Source of the DNA: Bryoerythrophyllum caledonicum
Taxonomy: Eukaryota; Streptophyta; Bryopsida; Pottiales; Pottiaceae
Assembly: GCA_963971425.1 (NCBI GenBank)
Contig: OZ020525.1
Location: forward strand, 21,210,187-21,274,186
Direction of reading: 5' to 3'
Length of the DNA: 64,000 bases
How positions within the stretch are numbered: the first letter of the stretch is position 1; each line of letters begins with the position of its first letter. The notes beneath the pieces are model-generated. The model saw nothing but the letters and a program-made list of their open reading frames with translations, searched no databases and had not been told where the DNA came from. Positions 10,489-21,408 of this stretch are shown in pieces. The translations under genes and the position numbers were made by a program.

Positions 10489-11640
10489 TCATGCGATTTC
10501 TGCAATATTAGCAAGCTCTAGTATGCGTATAACTTCATTGAAGCTATAGCTTGGAGCATGCATGAACAGGTCTTTTTTGTAGTCCAGTTTACACAAGTAA
10601 CGTAAGATGTAGTTTACATGCTTACAATATTTCCATTGCCCCTTCTTTTCCAACGCCTCTGCTGACATCTTCAAGAATCTGGGCACTACAAGCGGGGTAG
10701 TCTGTGATGGGAGCGACGCTATCTCGTGAACGGTGAGCGGCAAGTGGCGAGTGGCGCATTTCTCATCAATGTGAGCATACAATGTTTGGCATATTTGCGG
10801 CAATTTCTTTGGCACGCGAACAATAAATCACTTTGATGGATCACATACCAATTCCACACTGAAGTTGTATGTAGAACTGTTGAATCTAGTCCATTGAAGA
10901 CCTCTTCTGTACTTGTTCGAGTCACTCTTGTTCCATCTTGTGGATTAGAAAAATTCACCGTATCCAATTAATAAAAATTGTGGCCTGACATGAGTGGCAT
11001 GTCAAGCTTGGTTTTGGTAGACTTAAAGATCTCCGCACGTTTTAGTCTGCATGTCTTGGAAGGGCCTAGGAAAGTGTTGAACAACTTTTGCAATAAATCT
11101 GGAGTCACCTGAACATTGTATGGATTGCTACCAAAGCGTACCTATGTTGTGACCTTTTTCATCGTGGCACGTTTTAACCAGGCTCAATATGAAGTGATTT
11201 TTGTGAAAGCTCAGATGATATTGTCCATGGTAGCCGCATACAAACACCTCATGGTGGTTTCAAATTTTATGAGGCAATGATAATAGAATGTATCTAAAAG
11301 GCTGAAAGATGGCATGCCTGCTCTTTCATCAAGCGTGAGATCTTGCGAGGACACAATAATTCTTATGTAAATTCTAATTACATTTCTAAATAATTTTTAA
11401 TTCCAAAATGTACAAGGCATTAAGAGTACTTACAAGTTGCATTGTGCACTTCCATTGTCTATATTGCCATCCAATCCTCAAGAGCAAGACGTTTGCTCTC
11501 GGCAGTAGCACCCAAAGATAACCACCACCTTTATATAACTTAGTATTGTGCTTCAGCCTCCTCTTGTATTTTGGACTCTTTCCATACCTTGCACATGGGA
11601 ATGTGTTGACCCTGGGTACTTGAGAGAGAATGTTATTGTT
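10489..11640 (-). pseudogene. Decayed minus-strand gene inside the 6.2-kb element, unidentified
   Basis: Reading from high to low coordinates, coding-like blocks appear in succession. Near 11600-11430 is a block ending at a GTAAGT donor. Near 11370-11200 is one reading DLTLDERAGMPSFSLLDTFYYH. Near 11150-10720 is one reading VRFGSNPYNVQVTPDLLQKL, then RAEIFKSTKTKLDMP and SVWNWYVIHQSDLL. A last frame, 10815-10489, ends LELANIAEIA before a stop. In-frame stops and at least one frameshift interrupt it (for example TGA where 'NII*AFTKIT' is read). The block overlaps a terminus-like motif at 10712-10760. I recognise no domain; it may be a remnant of the element's own second gene. Confidence 0.35.
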
Positions 11641-12169
11641 GGTGCCTTGTTGTAGGCATATAGTTCAATGGAATAAAAATGTCCATTTTTGATATTCTAT
11701 AGGCACGTCCTTATTGCTACTACCATCAAACTGCTAGATGGTGTGCTAGCTAAGAAGCCTTAAATATGAAATTAAACCCAAAAATTTATTCAAAAATATC
11801 AACTATCTTAGTTATCATCAAGACACAACATTTGTTTGCCTCTGTTGTTGCTCTGTTCAGATAATCTGAGTCAATTTATCAATTCCATTTTTTGAATTTT
11901 TTTCCATATGAGCATACATGTATTTTCAACTCTTTTCAAAATTTTGAGTGACCCAAAGAAAGCCTTTGGATCCAAAATTCCCCTTTGAGCTAGTGAAAAA
12001 CTTGGAAATTTTAGAAACATTGTTTGATAAACAAAAATGAATATGAAAATAAATCCAAAAAATTCTTCAAAAATAATATTCATCTTCACTTTCTTGCCTT
12101 CTAAGTGATTTTTGGTAAAAATTCAAGGATCTCATCCAGAGGAGGGGAGAATCGTGATTTTTTACCAAT

Positions 12170-12461
12170 ATCAGTGACCCCTGATTTTGGCTTTCGGATC
12201 TGAAAGCCATTTTCAGGGGTCACTGATTTTGGTAAAAATTCAAGGATCTCATTCAGAGGGGGGGAGAATCATGAAATTTTACCAAAATCAGTGACCCCTG
12301 ATTTTGGCTTTCGGATCTGAAAGCCATTTTCAGGGGTTACTGATTTTGGTAAAAATTCAAGGATCTCATCCAGAGGGGTGGAGAATCGTGAATTTTTACC
12401 AAAATCAGTGACCCCTGATTTTGGCTTTCGGATCTGAAAGCCATTTTCAGGGGTCACTGAT
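12170..12461. repeat. Three tandem 117-bp units, each a near-perfect hairpin
   Basis: Hairpins at 12170-12227, 12287-12343 and 12404-12461 are spaced exactly 117 bp. Each pairs ATCAGTGACCCCTGA with TCAGGGGTCACTGAT and, inside, GGCTTTC with GAAAGCC around GGATCT. Pairing extends outward through TTTTACCAAA/TTTGGTAAAA. The spacers share 'ttcaaggatctca' and 'cagagg'. The array lies about 300-450 bp upstream of the plus-strand gene in the same element. Confidence 0.9.
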
Positions 12462-12902
12462 TTTGATAAAAAATTGAGAATCCTCTCCCAGCTAGAGAGT
12501 TCCTTGACGTGCGTGCATATTTCTTCTTCCTTTGAAGGTCACAATCATGAGATCGTGTTCACGATTTCTATATTTCTCTCTGCCTAATCCTCGTGAGAGT
12601 GCTGAGGGAGTCTAGATGCGAGAGGTGGTGAGGGTGGGGAGTGTGGGTGGGAAGCTGGGGAGAGTGGATGGGGTGGGAAGTAGTGAGTGAGTGGCTTGAG
12701 AGGGCTAGGCTGGGGTGGGGGAGGGACATTGCTTTATATCGCCCGAAGTTTTTTTCATGACCATTTTGGCCATACTTGTTGGATTGCATGAGCAGGAATT
12801 TAGTTTACTCGTCCGTTCTAGATTTAATTTTTAATTCATTTCAAGTTTCTAATTCAGGTGGATGCAATTTGTTGCTTCGGTTTCTCATGCATACTTATTC
12901 CA

Positions 12903-15360
12903 GGTTGAGAGTTTGGGACCTACAGCAACTTCTTCACATGAGGACCTTGAGATTATGGAGGACAAATCACGCGTCACTGAACTTGTTGATGAGCATGGGC
13001 TGGCTCCTACACTTCAATCTTTGCGGAGGTCCATCCGTGGGACCTCATACGACATCCTACAGAGCAGCATCTGCTCTTTTGTTGGTGATCTCCCAATTCC
13101 TCTCTGCGGGATGGTGCCCATGAGTGAGGTGAGGTTACCTCTTAGAAGTGATGTCGAGAATTTGAAGGGGGAGTTCGTCAATGGGTATCGGCTTGGTTCT
13201 GCATGTTTTTATGTGCCTGTGAAGAATTTTTCCCTTGTCGAGAAGCGGGTGCAACCACTAGATAGGTCGACGTGGTCTAAGCTTTGGATTGAAGAGGACC
13301 GGAAGTTCGAGGAGTTGTTGAAGACTCGACCGGAGTACTCGACGTTTTCAGAGAAGTTCTTCTTCGAGCCATATGGCAATCATCGCCATATGGCTTGGAC
13401 CGAGGTGATTTCCCAACTACACCCATCCAATGTCACCTTTCACGTGCCCGTTAGAGCCGTGGTTATCGAGCCGACTATCGAGAACGGACACATCTTGCTC
13501 ACCGTAATGACCGACTTGAACGGGTACGCTCGAGCTTAGATACTCTGAACTTTGTTTGTTTCAGTTGCTTTTACTATTGTACTTCATTTAATGACACTGG
13601 AATATTCTTTTGTCGTAGGTAAAAATAATCAAATCAAGTTGTGCAACACCTCACACACAACATAAAGCGTGTTCAGCATTTCGGCCTCTTAGAGTTTGAG
13701 CAGTTGAAGGGGCTCATCAGCAATGAAGATTACGAATTGAGTGTCCTTGAGTGGTCAAAGAAGGGACAACGAAAGTGGTATCATATGACTCTCAAAGCAT
13801 TTGTGAAGCTCATGTATGAGGTACATAATGATCCCTTTGTCTAGGTAGCACTTGTCATTCCTCTCCTTTTTATATTCCAATTCAAAATATTAAAACTGAT
13901 CACGACGTTATGTTGTCCACAGCGGGATTTGATTGTTGTTCAAGAGGAGCAGATCCAAAAATTTAAGGACAACTTGGTCACGGGTGTTAGTGAAGATCGG
14001 CGTGGAAGTGCTGCAAAGTTGGTGAGCCGTTGCACTGAAGCTGTGTAAAAGAAGAAGACGACTTGCCAGACCGTGCTCACTCGGATGTTGGCAATTGCCA
14101 ATCCGGCTAACGGGGAGGATTTCTTCAAAGAGACAGGGTAAATGTTTTTTTCCATTCCTTTTCATATTGAATTTCTAACTTCTGTCCTTGTAAATTCCAC
14201 TCTAATTCTTGATATTGTGATGTAGGTGAATCGTCACTCTGATGTTTACCAGGTGCGGCCCAAGATGACTCCCGAAAAACTCCAGCTCATCGCCACGGCT
14301 TGGGTAGCTGCGAAGTTCAAGTCGCGCTGGTGCAGGTGGTGGAACATGAGCAAGGGCAGCATAATGGAGTATAACTTCCCCGCGTCGCCAACATCGGATA
14401 AGGTTCTTCGTGGCTGGATTGACAAGGCAACGTTCTGGGCTGGGTAAGATCCAATCTTTCTTGACATTCACATCTATTTTGTATGATTGTTCTATGATCA
14501 TTTCCTAACTATGTGGATTTCGTTTTACAACTAGAAGAAGAGTCTGAGAAGCTCTACGCAGAGATTCTCCTTGAGGACAACATTGTCCTTAAGACTGAAG
14601 GGCTTCCGAATCCCATCCCCTCCATTGGAAAATGGATTGAGGCAAAGAGCATGACGTTGTGGACTAAAGTGTTTTCTACTCACATCGGAAAGGGAGGCTC
14701 CTACACGAAGAACGAGGAGTCTATGGCGCATGACGATTGCCAGAAGGTCATGAAGCGAGCAGTGATGCGATATTTTTGGAGAGTGCTCGTAGCCCATGGA
14801 GCCTTGTTAGTCGGAGATCTACCCATCCGTTTCACAAAGTGGATAGATACTTTTGCTCCAAGTGTATCTTCACAGATCTATACTTAGAGGCGTCGGTTTT
14901 TTGTGCACCACCTCCTCCAATGCCCGTGGTACTTGGAGATGCGGGAGGTGAATCCCACCCCTGGAGACGAGGTTCAGCCACAAGTGGCCTGCGAATCCAT
15001 TGCGGTCCCTCCTGTTTTCAACAGCGTACTTCCCTTGTTAGCGGCTCCATTGGCAGCGTCTGAGGAGCAATTCGAGAAGGCCAAAGCCAAGGCTGTTGAG
15101 AAAGCGGCTACGGCAGTAATTAAGGAACATGAGAGAGAGGCAACTAGGCTAGAGAAGGAGAGTTCAAAGAAGGAGAAGAAAGAGACGAAGGAGAGGTACA
15201 GGGAGTTCGCGACGTTGGTGGCGAAGGAAGGGCCTCAAAAGTTGTTTACTGATCAACTAGGGGGATTTGGAGGATTTGCAGTCCTTCCAGCGGTGACACT
15301 GAGGATGGGCGTTTCACCCTCAACTAGCAACCGACCTTCTACCTGTCCCATCGTGAGTCA
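12903..15360 (+). pseudogene. Unrecognised multi-exon gene inside the 6.2-kb element, damaged or misjoined
   Basis: Consecutive exon-like blocks are separated by short AT-rich introns with GT/AG signals. About 12903-13523 contains YDILQSSICSFVGDLPIPLC and FFFEPYGNHRHMAWTEVIS. 13639-13821 contains LEWSKKGQRKWYHMTLKAF. 13923-14140 contains VVQEEQIQKFKDNLV. 14226-14442 contains IATAWVAAKFKSRWCRWWNM. 14530-14884 contains IPSIGKWIEAKSMTLWTKVF. 14900-15350 is rich in Glu/Lys (EKAKAKAVEKAATAVIKEHE), a likely coiled coil. An in-frame TAA at 14046-14048 and a stop at 13626-13628 break it, and the splice phases around exons 4-6 do not join cleanly in my reading. No known transposase motif is visible. 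Its position and strand fit an element-encoded protein. Confidence 0.5.
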
Positions 15361-15880
15361 TCTTCATTCATGTCAAAATCCCATTCTTTTCACGTATGTC
15401 TATCAAAAAACATTGTATATCATGCTGCATCATGATATCTCCATGGTATCTACTTTTTATCCCCTAGGTATTACATGGATATCATCAAGGTATTATAAGG
15501 GTATGAACTACGTATCACATGGATACTGCCTGCCACCCTAAACCATATAAATTTGGTTTTTTCCATTGTATTTCCTAGTCTATTACCTTGTCGCAGTACC
15601 CTGAACTCTAAATCCTCACCCGTAAGCGTCCCTTCCAATTTCAATTGAATTGTTGCAATCAATCCTAAACTACTCATAATTCCATATGTCCAAGCCCATT
15701 GTCGTTGTAAATTTCTGTTTATTTTTCATATGTCAACACAGTTTAAATAGAACCCACGGCCATAGGCGACCCTTTCCAAATTCATCAAAAAACACTACCA
15801 AAAAAATTTCAAAAATTGAGTGCTCTACGCTCGCCGCTCGCCGCTCGCCGCTCACAAGATACCAATCCTGAGTGGAACAA

Positions 15881-17449
15881 TGAATATTATATCTTATCAT
15901 TCATATTTGGGATATTTCTTGTAACACTAATAATATCCAATTTCCATTTTGAAAATCATGGTTAGCTTCTATCATTTTTCCATTAAGAAATAAAATTATG
16001 ATGCTATTAATACTTTATTTGGTTTAGCAAGCAATGATGCACAACAATATAACATGAAAAACTAACACAACTTCTGAAAAGACCACTCCCAAATAGAATT
16101 ATTTGAAAAGTTTGTGAAATTTCAAGTAATGTATCATCATATTTGTAGAATGAATAATGAAAATCACCTTTAAATATCTATCAACATCAAGAATTAATTC
16201 AAATAAGATTAGAGTGGCTAATATAACATAGTCTCTTATTCTAATTTTCATTTTTACTCTCATGACAAGCTGCTAAATATACTTTTATTTGAGTTTCAAA
16301 ATTTCCAAGTTTTTATATACTTGAATAAGATTATAATTGAATGACTAAGAAATTAGTTTTTATTGTTCAAGCAATCATACATATTGAACAAATATCACTA
16401 AAATGAATGGAGGTGTTGTTTTTTGAAACTTTGCATGACTTTACCAAAAAAATTATTAAAATTTCATATAAGAATGTTATAAGATGGCACTGCACAAACA
16501 CATTTTTGTTGTTGAAACATGGAATCTCTAGAGTATTTTTTCATCACATAAATCTACTTCAAAGAGAATTCATCACTCTAGAATATGTGATTGTCTAAAT
16601 TGTCATCTTTCAAAACGATATATCACAAAACAAAGGAATATTTGTCAAGATTATTTTAGATCCTTTTGGATTTGACAAATTATTTTTGAGAATTCTACGT
16701 GTTCTTAGCATGCCAGCTTGTAAGCCGTAATTCAAGAATTTTTGAGATTGAAAGAACATTTATTTTAGTGGCCATTAAAAATTTGCAAAAGGTGTAAAAT
16801 TATCGTGCAAATTTCTCCCTTTATCTTTAATATTGTTAATCTTATTGGCTCACATGTTTTTAAAACATATTTTTTATTAATCAAAATTTATGCATGTTAA
16901 CAATTATATGTAAAACGTGTGACTTAAGTTGCTTTTCAAATCTAACAAACTTTTAATTTCTTAGCAATAAACCTTGTTAGTCATAAATAATTTTTCTCAT
17001 TCTCTATAGTTTTTAAATTTTTATAAAATAGATTTATGTAAACCATGTTAATCTTTTGAATGTCATTCCTTTTAGAAACAATCTTCTTACTTATGTATAA
17101 TGGTTTTGCTTCATGATATTATATTGCCTACATTAATACACATTAACATCTTTCATTTCACCTACAGAATCACATTCAAATCTTAGATGCAAAGAATGTC
17201 TTTAAAAAAAATAATGAGATGGTTCCTACACATCATATATTGTTCAAAATGAGTTCCTGTAAACATCTTGATGAAAACATGTGATAGTAAAAATCTTGGA
17301 TCTTTAGTTAGTATCAATAATAACATGTCTGAAATGTAGTAATACAAAATGCTAATAACTTCTTAATACATACAAAAGACAATAGATAACACATCATATT
17401 TACAAAAATGTTTACACAAAATAAAAAGTATTAATAAATTATTCATTAT
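15881..17449. other. AT-rich intergenic sequence
   Basis: No gene, RNA or clear repeat boundary seen. The right end merges into the 3' flank of kinase copy 2, where 17490-17600 is a reverse-complement relative of the flanks at 48600-49190. Confidence 0.5.
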
Positions 17450-17688
17450 ATCCATATAGTCCACTTGATCATTCCCCATTGGATTATGTCTAATTTCACT
17501 ACACTCCCACCGTTCCCCTCCTTATCTCAAGCTTGATAATCCTTAATCATGTAGTACATTCCAACATCATAAGAAGTGCTATAAGGTGGAAATTGAAGCT
17601 ACTATAGAATATGCTTCAATCTATGCACTCTAGTCTCTCCTATTTCTTTCTTATATACACATACTATTATTCATCTTCTTATCAAAAT

Positions 17689-18954
17689 CTAAAACTTACT
17701 CATCAACACATTAACATCACCAACATGAACAGAAGTAAATGCTTCCAATTTCTCCATTATTTCTTCAAACAAAGGCCTCTCGGATGGCTCATGATGCCAA
17801 CATCTATCTATCATGCTTCGAATCCATGGAAATGTGTTACTTGGGAGCTCTGGTCGATTACCCCCAAGTACTATGTCATAGTCATTCAACCGCTCTTCCT
17901 CAAAAGGTATCTTGCCCGTCAAGATTTCATAGCATGTCATACCGAAACTGTACACATCTGACTTTTTAATGTATAAGTTTGGCTGAAAAGAACGACTCTT
18001 CATAGCAATCAAGATCTCCGGGGCTCGCCAAAATCCAGTTCCAACAGTCGCAATTAAACACTCAAAATCGGCAACAAGACATTGAAACCCAGAATCTAAG
18101 TTTGCCGCATTATATTCTGGGTACATTTCCTCTTTAGGAACCCCCATATCCCATGTGTTAGGGAGAATGAGCACATTGGAGGCCTTGAGGTCTCGATGGA
18201 CAATGTCATTCCTATGCAACTCCCTCATTCCCAATGCAATCCCATACATGGTTGTCATCTCTAAAGAAAGATAAAAGGGCGAAGCTTGGTTGCCATTGTG
18301 TATCATTCGCTCATCGATCATCTTCCGCAAATCACCCCAATACCTCCCCATCACAAACCCAAAGCTTCCATCCTTCAACATCACTCCTTTTACTATTGGA
18401 GGCAAACCGCCAACATAAAATTCACTATCTATACTATTCTGGATAACCTTGAGCATCCCCGGGGGCCATTGCTTATGCAGAACTTCCAGACTCCATCCCT
18501 CCAATTTAAACACTTTAATAACAAGGTGCTCTTCGATTCTATAGATAACACCTTGTGCTCCCTCTGCAATCTTCTCTCCAAAGTTTGCAGACAAGTCCAA
18601 AAAATTGAAAAATCTGTCCTCCTCAGATCCAACATATTGCTGTTGGAGACTCCGAAAGAATGCCTTGTCCGCCTCCAAGCAACGTTGTTTGTCGCATTCC
18701 GCCTCCGCAAGCTCACTCCAATGCACCTTTGACGACTCGATCTCTGCCTCCACTTCCGTCTCATGCTCACCCCTACTCCTGCTCTCAATCATCGATTGGA
18801 TGCGAGTGGAGAAGTACTCAGAAGTGCGTGCAGGGTTGGAAGACGAGGACGCAAAACCAGGTGTTCTCTCATCACCACAACACACCATAACCACGGCGGA
18901 CAAAGCTCTTGCCAAGCTCCCCTCCACCAGAGCCTTGTGCCATGACAACCCCAT
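17689..18954 (-). CDS. TKL-like protein kinase, full length (copy 2)
   Basis: An intact 421-residue single-exon frame. Residues 1-120 are a family-specific N-terminal region with a conserved charged stretch (ESSKVHWSELAEAECDKQRC, about 74-92). The kinase domain follows: glycine-rich loop IAEGAQGVIY (about 129-138), VIKVFK with the ATP-binding Lys near 147, hinge VMGRYWGDL, catalytic loop HRDLKASN (253-260, canonical), VADFE at 294-298 where DFG is expected, WRAPE, SDVYSFGMTCYE and CWHHEPSERP. It is the only copy here with HRD intact. The start is supported by the paralogues at 30968 and 47205. DFE changes the Mg-loop glycine, so activity is plausible but not assured. It probably acts as a cytosolic Ser/Thr or dual-specificity kinase, since no signal or membrane segment is seen. 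Confidence 0.88.
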   Translation of the reverse strand: MGLSWHKALVEGSLARALSAVVMVCCGDERTPGFASSSSNPARTSEYFSTRIQSMIESRSRGEHETEVEAEIESSKVHWSELAEAECDKQRCLEADKAFFRSLQQQYVGSEEDRFFNFLDLSANFGEKIAEGAQGVIYRIEEHLVIKVFKLEGWSLEVLHKQWPPGMLKVIQNSIDSEFYVGGLPPIVKGVMLKDGSFGFVMGRYWGDLRKMIDERMIHNGNQASPFYLSLEMTTMYGIALGMRELHRNDIVHRDLKASNVLILPNTWDMGVPKEEMYPEYNAANLDSGFQCLVADFECLIATVGTGFWRAPEILIAMKSRSFQPNLYIKKSDVYSFGMTCYEILTGKIPFEEERLNDYDIVLGGNRPELPSNTFPWIRSMIDRCWHHEPSERPLFEEIMEKLEAFTSVHVGDVNVLMSKF

Positions 18955-19560
18955 TGCCTAGATCCCAATACTCTCCTCACCAAGTCCCAGATCTCCGAAG
19001 CCGAAGCTCCAGAACAGCAAACTCCTCCTCAATATCCACTCATTAGCCAGCCTTGGCCCACAACCACGCATCAAGACGGTCACGACAAGATGGACAGGCA
19101 CCACGAAAGCTAGGTGCAAGAAAACCGTCCCTCCCACAACAAGCCGGTAACGCACGAGAGTCTAAGACAACGTCTCTCCCACACACAACAATAAGAAAAA
19201 CTTGTCCGACCAGCAATAAGAGCACGAAACAGAGCCCCACGAGAACCCAGAGTCCAGAATCCTCAGCCCTCGCTCCACACACCAGACACCCCTCGCTCCA
19301 AACACTGGACTTGATCAGCTCTGGACCACGACGCCACAAACCCTCTTCATCGAGTGAGCTCTCAGGGACGGCACGGCAAGCGCGTACACGTATTACTCGA
19401 GGGAGAAGACGCACTGTAACGCTTTCTACTCTCTCCGGCCTTCCTAGATCATCCTCACTTTCTTCGTTCCCATCATCGCCATCGCACTCGATTCTCGCAG
19501 TCCTTGCGCCCTCGAAACTGCATCTTGCAGGTGCGTCTCACGATTGCTACCATCGGGTCT
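18955..19560 (-). promoter_or_regulatory. GC-rich 5' leader of kinase copy 2
   Basis: This ~600-bp region upstream of the start codon is conserved, in inverted orientation, with the leaders of copies 3 (30187-30967) and 4 (46495-47204), while surrounding DNA is AT-rich. It probably holds promoter and 5' UTR. The distal part (19430-19560), read on the plus strand, resembles a divergent first exon ending CATCTTGCAG|GTGCGTCTC, seen in related form in the other copies. Confidence 0.6.
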
Positions 19561-19620
19561 GATCTTTTCAGGGTTGGCACGCGGTCTGTCAGCTGACTCC
19601 TTTGCTTTATGATGCGACGG

Positions 19621-20185
19621 GTGATTAGGTGACTCTGGTCTGCGTCTGGTGTTGACTGCGTTGCTTTTTGCACATAGTTTAGTGACTTTACTCTATGGCG
19701 GTTGCTGGAAGTAAGATTAGCTAAATATCCATATTTCATAAAATTTTGTATTGGATCTGCTTGTTAGCTTTCCATGGGTATGTTGCACATCTCAATCGGA
19801 GTTGTAGGCTAGAAGTTATGGTTATTTGAAGGTGACACTACTCGTTGCATATGATCTTGCAGCAGCTGATGTTTACTTGGACGTAACTTACTAATGTAAA
19901 ACTCCACGTTGGATTTTAGTACATCATTTTCTAAATCAGGTAACTTGATAAATTAGTTCATAATTTAATTTAAATTAAATTAAATTAACAACTTTGTGAA
20001 TATTAAAACTCATCACTTTAGGTTGGATTAATTTATGTCATAGCTCTGGAAACTCCCATATTAAGTCATCCTACTCACAAACAAAATGCACTCATGCTGT
20101 GTGTATTTACAAAACACCAATTTCGTTCTTGCTTGGACAAACTTGGCCCCAAGAGCACTGAAATCCCCTAAGCTCGTTGCTATCA
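19621..20185. other. Intergenic sequence
   Basis: No gene or repeat recognised except an AT-rich 'aatttaaattaaattaaatt' stretch near 19965-19988. Confidence 0.4.
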
Positions 20186-21010
20186 AGTAGAAGACGAAAT
20201 GTTAGATACCCATGGCTTGCGCGCAGTAAATCAAGGCTATTTCGCCATCCCAAACAACCGAGAAATACAATTCATCATTATGCTAGACAACAACACCACT
20301 GGTTTCAGCTTTGAGCCAGAACCTAAACTCGAAGATATCAAACCTGCATTCTATCTATGTTCATTACCTTCACAGTTAACAAGGGCTTTGCACAATGAGA
20401 AGTAGCCCATAAGTGTCAAATGAACAACAAAAGCAGCTCATCCAGAAATTGCAAATTGCCAATCATTCAATGTTTTGATCGGTTCTTCGGAACGCCTGGT
20501 TGCATAATCTATCAGGCATGTGAGAGTTCCAACTTTATACCCGACGATTCAATCACAGACTAAGAAGGTTTCAAAATGGGTCTGAACTTGTGAATCTTTC
20601 GTATGTGATCCAAGAGCCTGCTGTTGTCGCACGAGATTGCAGTTACACAACAGCGACAACAGAAGATGGGAGGCGGCTTCACCTTCAACTTGCAAACTGC
20701 GGGAAATCATTCGCCGCCTAGGTCAAAATTCATCGGAAGTATCAGAAGTACTTGTATTCAGAAGCATTGAACCAGAAATATATGCGAGCACATTAACAGC
20801 ACCACTTAAATTTTCATGTTCAGACCGGCTCACAAAGATTAAAAATGCCCCAAAAGTATATGCATGAGATTATGACAAATCTAGCATGGACCGAATTCAA
20901 TGATGGAAACACAACAATGGGTCGTACCATCCACATTTGTCAGTGCAATGGAACCATGATACGCAATAACATACAGCAAATAGTCTTTCCCTGCGGATGC
21001 AGTTAGACAT
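20186..21010. repeat. Duplicated segment X (second copy at 43686-44618)
   Basis: Aligns over most of its length with 43686-44618 in the same orientation, for example 'agaagacgaaatgtta', 'ggtttcagctttgagcca', 'tttgatcggttcttc' and 'ccttcaacttgcaaactgc'. Point differences and small indels have accumulated, so it is an old duplication. In both copies it lies next to a kinase duplicon, but here the adjacent kinase is in the opposite orientation. Confidence 0.85.
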
Positions 21011-21288
21011 GCAAAGCTTCCAATGAAACTCCCGCTGGCAAGACCAGTCGACTCGTTCATTATATCCTTGCTGAAATCAAAATATTGCTGCGACTCAGAA
21101 CAACAAGCACTCAAATCAAGTAGTATTTCATTTGTAGTATGGACCCAAGGAGAAGAGTCGGTGCACTCATGAGAAGTTGAGAACCGGTCCAAAGATTTCT
21201 CTCCAAAACTGAGGCACCTATGACACATCAGCATAAGGTTTTTTGGACTCGGACCCTGGTGTAGCACTGGTTGCACTCGTCCGTCCAA
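20881..21288 (-). CDS. Short open frame downstream of the Hsp70-like gene, unknown
   Basis: 135 codons on the minus strand, starting 121 bp after the stop of the Hsp70-like gene. The C-terminal half reads GKDYLLYVIAYHGSIALTNV then DGTTHCCVSIIEFGPC and is shared with segment X at 44505-44615, where the only length change is a 12-nt (in-frame) deletion. That pattern is compatible with coding constraint but is a single observation. It could equally be the 3' UTR of the Hsp70-like transcript. No domain recognised. Confidence 0.3.
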   Translation of the reverse strand: MDGRVQPVLHQGPSPKNLMLMCHRCLSFGEKSLDRFSTSHECTDSSPWVHTTNEILLDLSACCSESQQYFDFSKDIMNESTGLASGSFIGSFACLTASAGKDYLLYVIAYHGSIALTNVDGTTHCCVSIIEFGPC

Positions 21289-21408
21289 GTTTCAGCTCTC
21301 AGCGAACCGGAAATTCCTAGATTTCAGAGTCTTCTGAACTCGGACCGTAGTGTGAACCCGGACTAAGCGAAGGGGCGAGCGAACATGATAACCAAGAAGG
21401 AGTGTTGA

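Larger units (their letters stand above)
9649..15870. mobile_element. 6.2-kb DNA transposon-like element with 10-bp target duplication, MULE-like or unclassified
   Basis: The 10-mer AGTGGAACAA flanks the interval exactly (9639-9648 and 15871-15880). Inside it, the left end reads CA...TATCTTGTGAGCGGTGAGC and the right end, on the opposite strand, CA...TATCTTGTGAGCGGCGAGC. Both then continue with tandem CGAGCGG/GAGCGG subrepeats and an AT-rich tail. A 9-11 bp target duplication with long termini is typical of Mutator-like elements, but I see no MULE transposase. A third, diverged copy of the terminus lies at 10712-10760 in the left-end orientation. Contents: a tRNA-derived SINE, a decayed minus-strand gene, three tandem hairpins, and a plus-strand multi-exon gene ending near the right terminus. 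Confidence 0.6.

Noticed and set aside
12269..12457. Minus-strand frame with repeated peptide
   Set aside because: It is the translation of the 117-bp tandem hairpin repeat, not a gene.
19053..19562. 169-codon plus-strand frame opposite the kinase 2 leader
   Set aside because: Ser/Thr/Pro/Arg-rich and not conserved in frame in the other leaders; treated as leader sequence with only a possible small divergent exon.
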